Source of the DNA: Chryseobacterium sp. UBA6632
GTDB taxonomy: Bacteria; Bacteroidota; Bacteroidia; Flavobacteriales; Weeksellaceae
Length of the DNA stretch: 5,777 bases
Assembly (NCBI GenBank): GCA_002455915.1
Contig: DKLU01000499.1
Span: 1-5,777 of the forward strand
Reading direction: 5' to 3'
The number at the start of each line of letters is the position of its first letter. Positions within the stretch are counted from its first letter, which is position 1. A model generated the notes under the pieces. The model made no database searches. It was not told the DNA's origin and saw only the letters and a list, made by a program, of their open reading frames with translations. The translations under genes and the position numbers were made by a program. Positions 1 to 5,077 of the stretch are shown in pieces.

Positions 1-67
1 GGCAAAGCCCGCCGCAGCCGCAAAAAACAAAAAATGAGCTCAAACAAATGCTTCAATCACGGCTAGG
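1..67. repeat. Truncated long inverted-repeat element (right half), intergenic
   Basis: The first bases read GGC-AAA-GCC, a hairpin tip, followed by a GC-rich arm (about 8-21), an A-rich arm with a single C (about 22-34) and GAGCTC (36-41). The base composition differs sharply from the rest of the AT-rich window. The natural reading is the apex and one arm of a long hairpin whose other arm lies upstream of the window. On the minus strand the tract begins CCCTAGCCGTGATTGAAG and leads into the T-rich then GC-rich arm. This resembles a repetitive intergenic hairpin element that I associate, from memory, with flavobacterial genomes, possibly the Rfam Flavo-1 RNA. That identity is unverified. Only the tip pairing can be seen here, and the outer boundary near 67 is approximate. 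Confidence 0.45.
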
Positions 68-88
68 GTGGTAGTCATAAATTCAACA

Positions 89-118
89 TTGTGTAATAAT
101 CAAGACAATTTATCTTCC
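89..118 (+). promoter_or_regulatory. Weak candidate promoter for the 223-2069 operon
   Basis: A TTG at 89-91 is followed after 19 nt by TATCTTCC (111-118), which matches TAnnTT of the Bacteroidota -7 consensus TAnnTTTG but lacks its last two bases. Use of this site would give a leader of roughly 95-100 nt before the start at 223. The rest of 68-222 is AT-rich and shows no gene, hairpin or better promoter, so this is only the best available candidate. Confidence 0.2.
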
Positions 119-222
119 AAAAAAAATTTAGGCTAAATAAAATTGAAAGTAGAAAGAAGTTTAATTAAAAAGTAATACAAACTTATCTGAAAAACTTCTT
201 ACCTTCATACCAAAATTGAGAT

Positions 223-708
223 ATGAAAAATTTATTTACTATTTTAATTATTCCCTCTTTTTTAATAGGTGGTTTGGTGCAGCTCAATCACTTACAGGGA
301 AATGAAATGAAAGTTGAGCATTCATCACTGAATAAGAATCAGATAGGATATCTTTTCTTTAAAGTGGAAAAAGACAAATCGGGGGTTGAAAAAGTAACTT
401 TGCAAGATCAAAAAATCAGTGAAGGAAAATTGAAATTTACTCCGACTTATGATAGAAATTCTGCGAATATTGGAGATTTCATCATTACATTAACCAATGC
501 AAGCGGTAAAGAAATCGTAAAGCAAAGTATTGAAGACCCTTTGAATCCTGTAATGGAAAGCTTTGAAGATACCATTCAAAGAACAAAATTATCGCTTCAA
601 AATGCTGAATTCAGTATCAGATATTCACATTCTTCAGAAGTGAGTATGGTAAAAGTAGAAAAAATTACCAACGGAGGAAACCAATTGTTATTAACTCAAA
701 AACTATAA
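223..708 (+). CDS. Exported beta-rich protein paired with M64 peptidase; family uncertain
   Basis: I do not recognise this 161-aa protein with certainty. Residues 4-20 are a hydrophobic stretch after MKN, consistent with a signal peptide or N-terminal anchor, although no clean AxA cleavage site or lipobox is visible. There are no cysteines. From about residue 40 the pattern is of alternating beta strands: a GYLFFKVEK strand, a GDFIITLTNASGKEI hairpin (84-98), an EDP loop (104-106), a short helical stretch, then a FSIRYSH strand (130-136) and a terminal VKVEKI strand. This order loosely recalls the beta-sandwich found ahead of the catalytic domain in many M64 peptidases (M64_N), here as a separate protein; that is inference from pattern only. 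Its stop lies 2 nt before the peptidase start, so the two are almost certainly co-transcribed and may be translationally coupled. There is no Shine-Dalgarno sequence, as is usual in Bacteroidota. It may act as a folding partner, inhibitor or subunit of the peptidase. Confidence 0.75.
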   Translation: MKNLFTILIIPSFLIGGLVQLNHLQGNEMKVEHSSLNKNQIGYLFFKVEKDKSGVEKVTLQDQKISEGKLKFTPTYDRNSANIGDFIITLTNASGKEIVKQSIEDPLNPVMESFEDTIQRTKLSLQNAEFSIRYSHSSEVSMVKVEKITNGGNQLLLTQKL

Positions 709-710
709 TC

Positions 711-2069
711 ATGAAAAAAACTTTATTTTCCCTATTTATTAGTTCATTCTGTTTTGCTCAGGTTTTTGAGACAGTGCCTATTCTGCAAAACGGAACCAAT
801 GATAAACGCATCAACATCGCTGTCATGGGAGACGGTTTTACCGCAGCCGAGCAAACAAATTTTGTGAATTCTGCTCTTAGTACGGTAAATTATCTTTTTA
901 CAAAAAGTCCTTATAAAGAATATAAAAACTATTTTAATGCGTATGCCATTAAAGTAATTTCTCCCGAATCTGGTGTAAAGCATCCCGGAACGGCAACAGA
1001 TGTTACAGAGCCTGTATTTCCTGTGAGCAATCCAAATAACTATTTCAGTTCTTCTTTTGATAATGGGGTTCACAGATGTTATTATGGGAATACAACAAAA
1101 GTTACTCAGGTTTTACAAGCCAATCTTCCAGATTATGATGCAACCTATATTCTCGGAAATTCTGCAGAATATGGTGGTTGTGGTGGAACGTATGCCTTTG
1201 CAACACTTGACCCTTCTGCAAATGAAGTTGTAGTTCATGAGCTTGGACATTCTTTTGGAAAATTAGCAGATGAGTATTGGTTTGCGGGCACTGGAGAATC
1301 GCCAAACAAAACTCAAAATTCTAATGCTGCTACCATCAAATGGAAAAACTGGGTAGGGCAAAACGATGTAGGAATTTACCCTTATACAGAAAGTCCTACA
1401 TGGTTCCGTCCTCATCAAAATTGCGAGATGAGATATTTGAACAAAGAGTTTTGCTCCGTATGTACAGAAACGCTGATTGAGAGAATTCACTCGTTGGTTT
1501 CACCGGTTGATTCATTTACGCCAGCAAATTCAAGCACATTGAACGGAAATTCAAATGTAACATTTACGGTGAATGAAATTTTACCAATTCCTAATACTTT
1601 AACAAATACTTGGACGCTTAATGGAACACCGCTTTCATCAACAAGCAATACAGTAACGCTTACTCCGGCTCAATTGAATGGCGGAAACAATACACTGCTT
1701 TTTTCGGTGACAGACGGAACTTCTTTGGTAAAAGTTGATAACCATTCTGCAGTTCACTTTGCAACGGTAACGTGGACGTTGAGTAAAGCTGTGTTGGGAA
1801 CTTCGGATGTGAGAGCAGAAGAAAGAAGGTTCGGGATTTATCCAAACCCGGCAAATAATGAATTTTACATCAAAGGAAAACAAGATTTTGGAAAAAATGT
1901 AAAAGTTTTATTTTATGATGCCTCTGGAAGAGTTGTTCCTGTAAAATATGAATTAAAAGATGCTGTTACTATTTTTGTAGATATCAATGTAATTCCGAGC
2001 GGAGTTTACACATTGGCTGTAAGTGAAAATAATGGTTTAATTATTTCTCAGAAAATTGTGAAAGAATAA
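711..2069 (+). CDS. Secreted M64-family zinc metallopeptidase with T9SS sorting domain
   Basis: This 452-aa protein is an extracellular metalloendopeptidase of MEROPS family M64, named for a clostridial IgA protease; its own substrate is unknown. A signal peptide spans residues 1-16, with likely cleavage between A16 and Q17. The catalytic domain runs from about 17 to 262. It contains VVVHELGHSFGKLADEYW (173-190), with zinc ligands H176 and H180, general base E177, and D187 or E188 as probable third ligand. NCEMRYL (237-243) is a plausible Met-turn, and C238, C248 and C251 form a conserved-looking cluster. A beta-sandwich-like linker domain covers about 263-360. The C-terminus (about 373-452) is a type A T9SS sorting domain: YPNP (377-380), a FYDASGR strand, then GVYTL and a final KIVKE. 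The protein should therefore cross the outer membrane by the type IX system and be released or attached to the surface, with the tail removed. It starts 2 nt after its partner gene and is followed by an intrinsic terminator. All expected motifs are present and there is no sign of decay. Confidence 0.93.
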   Translation: MKKTLFSLFISSFCFAQVFETVPILQNGTNDKRINIAVMGDGFTAAEQTNFVNSALSTVNYLFTKSPYKEYKNYFNAYAIKVISPESGVKHPGTATDVTEPVFPVSNPNNYFSSSFDNGVHRCYYGNTTKVTQVLQANLPDYDATYILGNSAEYGGCGGTYAFATLDPSANEVVVHELGHSFGKLADEYWFAGTGESPNKTQNSNAATIKWKNWVGQNDVGIYPYTESPTWFRPHQNCEMRYLNKEFCSVCTETLIERIHSLVSPVDSFTPANSSTLNGNSNVTFTVNEILPIPNTLTNTWTLNGTPLSSTSNTVTLTPAQLNGGNNTLLFSVTDGTSLVKVDNHSAVHFATVTWTLSKAVLGTSDVRAEERRFGIYPNPANNEFYIKGKQDFGKNVKVLFYDASGRVVPVKYELKDAVTIFVDINVIPSGVYTLAVSENNGLIISQKIVKE

Positions 2070-2090
2070 GTTTAAACTTATAAATATTTT

Positions 2091-2121
2091 AAAATCGATT
2101 CTATTTAGAGTCGATTTTTTT
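2091..2121 (+). terminator. Intrinsic terminator of the peptidase operon
   Basis: AAAATCGATTCT (2091-2102) pairs with AGAGTCGATTTT (2107-2118) around an ATTT loop, giving a 12-bp stem with one U-G wobble (2099/2110). It is followed by T residues to 2121. It lies 22 nt after the peptidase stop and 3 nt from the stop of the convergent gene, so it could serve both. On the minus strand the wobble becomes an A-C mismatch and the following T tract is only four long before being broken, so the plus direction is favoured. Confidence 0.85.
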
Positions 2122-2123
2122 GT

Positions 2124-2648
2124 TTAAATAAATAATTTTTTCTCATTAATAGGAAGCCAATTGTCATCATGGCGAAGAAGAGTGATCTTGTCAACTAAGA
2201 AATTAGTTTTGTATTCTTTGTCTTTATAAACCTCCCAAGCCTTCAAATAATTTTCGAAACTTAAATTTCTGTAACCAACCGTAACATGGGGATGGAAGGA
2301 ATATTTAATAAAATTAAACTGCTGTTGTACACGAAGATAAAGTTCATTCAAATGGTTGCTTTCTTCGGGCTTTACGAATAGAACAGGGTTTCTAGGATTA
2401 GAAAAACTTCCGAAACCATTTAATGTAATTTCAAATGGAGACATGGCGGTATCAATCTTATCAAATGCAATATGAATATCTTTTTCTAAATCTAATTCTC
2501 TATTAAAAGGCGGAAACAAAGTAATATGGGCATCATTCTTCAATGCTTTTGAATTACCATAATTCCAAGCCAAATCCTGCTTGAAAATTTTGATTTCATC
2601 AATAATTTCTTGAGGTGGATAAATCGCTATGAAGTATAACTTTTTCAT
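2124..2648 (-). CDS. 2H phosphoesterase superfamily protein (LigT/YjcG-like)
   Basis: This 174-aa cytoplasmic protein carries the two HxT/S motifs that define the 2H phosphoesterase superfamily: HITL at 41-44 and HVTV at 121-124, about 80 residues apart as expected. Each histidine-threonine pair should contribute to one active site acting on 2',3'-cyclic phosphates or related phosphodiesters in RNA or nucleotides. The surrounding context is typical: MKKLYFIAIYPP at the start, FPPF after the first motif, FHPHVTVGYR at the second, and a length matching small LigT/ThpR/YjcG-like proteins. The real substrate cannot be read from sequence, and no gene name is assigned. The start at 2648 has no alternative nearby. 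It is transcribed alone and divergently from the padR-like gene across an 81-bp gap. A TATTTTAG (minus strand, plus positions 2666-2673) could be a weak -7 element, but no matching TTG lies upstream of it. Confidence 0.88.
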   Translation of the reverse strand: MKKLYFIAIYPPQEIIDEIKIFKQDLAWNYGNSKALKNDAHITLFPPFNRELDLEKDIHIAFDKIDTAMSPFEITLNGFGSFSNPRNPVLFVKPEESNHLNELYLRVQQQFNFIKYSFHPHVTVGYRNLSFENYLKAWEVYKDKEYKTNFLVDKITLLRHDDNWLPINEKKLFI

Positions 2649-2677
2649 TTTATAAATTTAAAAAACTAAAATAAATT

Positions 2678-2708
2678 TTGATGCATAAGAAAATTATGTA
2701 TAGATTTG
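2678..2708 (+). promoter_or_regulatory. Bacteroidota-type promoter of the padR-like operon
   Basis: TTG at 2678-2680 is followed after 20 nt by TAGATTTG (2701-2708), an exact match to the TTG-N17-23-TAnnTTTG primary promoter described for Bacteroidota. Transcription should start around 2713-2717, giving a leader of only about 13-17 nt before the TTG start codon at 2730. Confidence 0.7.
2681..2701. promoter_or_regulatory. Candidate operator: inverted repeat within the padR promoter spacer
   Basis: ATGCATAA (2681-2688) and TTATGTAT (2694-2701) form an inverted repeat with 7 of 8 positions matching and a 5-nt GAAAA spacer. It fills the spacer between the TTG and TAGATTTG promoter elements, so a bound protein would block polymerase. 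PadR proteins are often autorepressors that bind short dyads of ATGT/ACAT type, and this site fits that pattern. Because the gap is only 81 bp, the divergent phosphoesterase gene could also be affected. Binding is inferred, and AT-rich DNA yields such dyads by chance fairly often. Confidence 0.45.
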
Positions 2709-2729
2709 CTAGGTATTAAAAGATAAAAA

Positions 2730-3053
2730 TTGAAAAAGAACAGTCTTTATAAAGGAACTCTTCAAAACATCATTTTAAAGCTGCTTGCCAAAGACGTGAA
2801 AATGTACGGTTATCAAATTACGCAGCGGGCAAAAGAACTCACACAGGGCGAATTGGAGATGACAGAAGGTGCATTGTATCCTCTTCTGCATAAGCTTGAA
2901 GCAGATGGTATGATAACTTCCGAAGTTCAGAAAATTAACGGCAGAGATCGTAAATATTATCTTTTAACGGAAAAAGGTAAGGCGCAACAGGTAGCTCAAG
3001 AAAATGAAATGAAAAATTACCTTTTTAATTTAAATACTATTTTTAATATCTAA
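2730..3053 (+). CDS. PadR-family transcriptional regulator
   Basis: This 107-aa protein is a winged-helix DNA-binding regulator of the PadR family. Signature segments are LQNIILKLL (11-19), MYGYQI (25-30), the recognition region MTEGALYPLLHKLEADGMI (44-62) and the wing GRDRKYYLLTEKG (71-83), followed by a short C-terminal helix for dimerisation. The length matches the short PadR class (about 100-110 aa). The start is the TTG at 2730: no ATG or GTG lies between it and the promoter just upstream, and the first internal ATG (codon 25) would remove part of the DNA-binding domain. A TTG start with a very short leader suggests low expression. The next gene begins 11 nt after its stop, and pairing of PadR with a membrane protein carrying a helical N-terminal domain is a recurrent arrangement. 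Autoregulation through the upstream inverted repeat is likely. The ligand or signal is unknown. Confidence 0.93.
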   Translation: MKKNSLYKGTLQNIILKLLAKDVKMYGYQITQRAKELTQGELEMTEGALYPLLHKLEADGMITSEVQKINGRDRKYYLLTEKGKAQQVAQENEMKNYLFNLNTIFNI

Positions 3054-3064
3054 TAAAACTCAAG

Positions 3065-3790
3065 ATGATGATTACAGCTGAACAGGAAAAGCAAATAACA
3101 GACTATCTTATTTTTCAAAAGCTTCCTTTAGATGTTTTATTTGAAGTAAAAGACCATATGATTGCGCAGGTTTTGGATATTCAGATGAATGAAAATATCA
3201 ATTTTGATGAAGCTTTTCGTAAAACGGTAGAATTATGGAAAGATGAATTTAAAATGACCTCTTACTACGCTTTCTATGTTGAAAAAATCCCTGTGATTGT
3301 AAAGAAAATTGTAAAAGAAAGATATAATAGGATTCTTAAAAAATCATTTTTGTTAGGATTGGTTTCTTTTGGGATTAATTTGATTTTAATTTATTCGGCA
3401 AATAACTCAGAAATGTACGCTTCACTTTTCAAAGCGCAAAATTGCATGTTTTTATTTGCTTTACTTTTTGTTTTATCTACGAACTATAAAATGAGACAGT
3501 ACCTCAAAAAAGATTTTAAATTCAAAGGGAAATCATTTTATACAATGTATCAGCAAAACATGAGTCTGTTGATTGTGTGTATTACCTCGCTGATACAAAT
3601 TGTTTCAAGAGATGCAGAGTATGCTTTTTCGCTTTTTAGAATGGGAGATTTCGCGCATATTTCTTCTTCATTATTTACGTTGATTTTTCCATTTTTAGTA
3701 CAAGTGATGACGATATTTTATCTCATCAACTTCTTCGAACATAAAAAAACAATCATCAGGCTTAAAAATAATTTAAAAACTGCCGGTTAA
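3065..3790 (+). CDS. Four-helix membrane protein partner of PadR (HAAS/DUF1700-like?)
   Basis: This 241-aa protein has a soluble, helical, charged N-terminal part (about 1-85) and four predicted membrane segments near 94-111, 125-139, 166-181 and 201-222. It ends in a short basic cytoplasmic tail. Segments 2 and 3 are separated by a lysine-rich loop (142-156), which places that loop in the cytoplasm. The N-terminal pattern (DYL, LPLDVLFEVKDHMI, then FDEAF...W..EF) recalls the small helical domains (HAAS/DUF1700 type) that accompany PadR regulators and are thought to sense or relay signals at the membrane. The family assignment is by pattern and context only. It is co-transcribed with the regulator 11 nt upstream. 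The start could be the ATG at 3065 or the adjacent one at 3068. No enzymatic or transporter motif is visible, so it may modulate the regulator or be its target. Confidence 0.82.
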   Translation: MMITAEQEKQITDYLIFQKLPLDVLFEVKDHMIAQVLDIQMNENINFDEAFRKTVELWKDEFKMTSYYAFYVEKIPVIVKKIVKERYNRILKKSFLLGLVSFGINLILIYSANNSEMYASLFKAQNCMFLFALLFVLSTNYKMRQYLKKDFKFKGKSFYTMYQQNMSLLIVCITSLIQIVSRDAEYAFSLFRMGDFAHISSSLFTLIFPFLVQVMTIFYLINFFEHKKTIIRLKNNLKTAG

Positions 3791-3793
3791 TTT

Positions 3794-4936
3794 TTATATT
3801 TTGAGTTGAGAAGCAAGTGTATCAGCTTTCATTTCATGAATGGTATTTTCCATTATATCGGCTATTTTCTTCACATCTTTATGAGGTTTAAAAATTAAAC
3901 CTTTTCCACTTTGCTCATCGGCAATATTAGATAAAATAATCACCGAAGTTTTAGTTTCAGGATAGTAAATATTCAAAGAAGGCGAACCTTTGATATAGCC
4001 ACTGTGGAAAAAAGATAAGGGTTTCCCAAGGTTGGTCATAATCCCATAACCATAGCCCATTTTGCCAAAAATAGCATGATTTCTTTGTGAAGTTTTGGAA
4101 GTGAATTGCTTCAGAGTTTCCAGCTTTAAGATTTTTCCGCCATACAATGCATTATTCCAGATATGAAGATCATCAATGGTTGAAAGAATTCCTCCGGCAG
4201 GAATTCCTATCTCTTTACTGCCTAATCTTTTCGGCATATTTTCAATTTTTTCGGCATTTTTTCCATTGCCAACGTGCGCGCCTGCGAAATTTCCACCTTT
4301 AAAAAGATCTCCTGTTGAAGAATGATTCATCCCTACTTTTCTGAAAAGCTGCATGATATTGTCGTCATAGGTTTTTCCTGAAACTTTTTCAACAATTTTT
4401 CCTAAAGCATTAAAACCATCATTAGAATAATAAAAATCTGAACCGCTTTTAAAAATCAGTTTTCCTCCGAAAGTATTTAATCCAGAAGTGTGATTCAAAA
4501 GCTGATGGATGGTGATGTTTTCATATTCTTTCGATTTAAAATTATCTAAATATGTTGAAACTTTATCTTCAAGATGTAGTTTTCCCTGCTCCATTTGAAG
4601 CAAAATCAAGACGGCTGTAAACTGCTTACTCACCGATGCAATGGCAAAAACTGAATTTTGGTCAATCTTCGTTTTAGTTTTAAAATCAAGAAAGCCATTT
4701 TCTTTGCGGTAAAGTTCGGTAGAATCTTTAAAAACAGCGATGCTTCCGTTAAAATTGTATTTTTTGAAAACTGAATCTATTTGTTGCTTCAAAAGATTTT
4801 TTTCAAAGGCTGTGATGGTAGAATCTACAATTTCGTTTTTATTGATGGGTTTTGCAGGAGGAATATCATTCTTGCAAGAAATAAAATTAATGAAAATTGA
4901 AATTGAAGCGAATAAATAAAGTCTTTTTTTTGTCAT
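3794..4936 (-). CDS. Lipoprotein serine hydrolase, class C beta-lactamase fold
   Basis: The 380-aa product belongs to the penicillin-binding/class C beta-lactamase/esterase superfamily (Pfam Beta-lactamase, PF00144). Visible motifs are SVSK (101-104) with nucleophile S101 and K104, LLNHTSGL (146-153), the YSN triad (170-172), and HSG (311-313) in place of the KTG box. HSG is more typical of esterases and peptidases than of true beta-lactamases, so drug resistance should not be assumed. Substrate could be an ester, amide or D-amino-acid peptide. The chosen start (ATG at 4934-4936) gives MTKKRLYLF, a hydrophobic stretch and a lipobox-like FISC with C21 as lipidation site, so the protein is probably membrane-anchored in the periplasm or at the surface. 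The frame stays open to an ATG at 5003-5005, but that codon lies inside the terminator hairpin of the upstream gene and would add a non-signal-like leader, so it is rejected. It converges on the preceding gene with only 3 nt between stop codons. Confidence 0.92.
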   Translation of the reverse strand: MTKKRLYLFASISIFINFISCKNDIPPAKPINKNEIVDSTITAFEKNLLKQQIDSVFKKYNFNGSIAVFKDSTELYRKENGFLDFKTKTKIDQNSVFAIASVSKQFTAVLILLQMEQGKLHLEDKVSTYLDNFKSKEYENITIHQLLNHTSGLNTFGGKLIFKSGSDFYYSNDGFNALGKIVEKVSGKTYDDNIMQLFRKVGMNHSSTGDLFKGGNFAGAHVGNGKNAEKIENMPKRLGSKEIGIPAGGILSTIDDLHIWNNALYGGKILKLETLKQFTSKTSQRNHAIFGKMGYGYGIMTNLGKPLSFFHSGYIKGSPSLNIYYPETKTSVIILSNIADEQSGKGLIFKPHKDVKKIADIMENTIHEMKADTLASQLKI

Positions 4937-4943
4937 TTGATGT

Positions 4944-4977
4944 AGGAAATAATTTTTTAAGCAACATTGTATCTCAA
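4944..4977 (-). promoter_or_regulatory. Weak candidate promoter for the serine hydrolase
   Basis: On the minus strand a TTG (plus 4975-4977) is followed after 23 nt by TATTTCCT (plus 4944-4951), a partial match to TAnnTTTG at the upper limit of spacing. It lies between the upstream terminator and the start at 4936, where a promoter must exist if termination is efficient. Its position would leave almost no leader, so it is only tentative. Confidence 0.2.
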
Positions 4978-4984
4978 AAATAAG

Positions 4985-5014
4985 AAAAAACCTCCTAATT
5001 TTCATTAAGAGGTT
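4985..5014 (-). terminator. Intrinsic terminator of the Dph6-like gene
   Basis: Read on the minus strand, AACCTCTTAAT (5014-5004) pairs with ATTAGGAGGTT (4999-4989) around a GAAA tetraloop (5003-5000). The stem is 11 bp with a single U-G wobble (5008/4995) and is followed by a T tract (4990-4985), then C and TTATTTTT. The wobble becomes a C-A mismatch on the plus strand, and only the minus direction has a T tract, so the orientation is clear. It lies about 65 nt past the stop of the PP-loop gene and separates it from the serine hydrolase. Confidence 0.88.
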
Positions 5015-5077
5015 CGGTTATATGATGTAATCTTATCTGAAATATAATTTCCATCTCTGCCACCTTAGGCATGATCA

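Noticed and set aside
2..37. A reading frame ending AKPAAAAKNKK-stop that looks like a basic protein tail
   Set aside because: The bases are better explained as a hairpin arm, and no upstream sequence is available to support a gene. If upstream sequence fails to mirror this arm, this reading should be reconsidered.
42..79. A 12-codon minus-strand frame starting ATG ACT ACC ACC
   Set aside because: Too short, without coding support, and lies within the repeat-element flank.
182..192. CTTATCTGAAA, repeated at 5032-5042
   Set aside because: An 11-base match in AT-rich DNA with no shared context; likely coincidence.
744..1883. Several minus-strand open frames within the peptidase gene
   Set aside because: They lie opposite a well-supported M64 gene, lack recognisable motifs and have unnatural composition rich in Cys, His and Arg.
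5058..5071. Small hairpin TGCC-ACCTTA-GGCA just after the Dph6-like gene
   Set aside because: Only a 4-bp stem with no following T tract; the 4985-5014 hairpin is a far better terminator.
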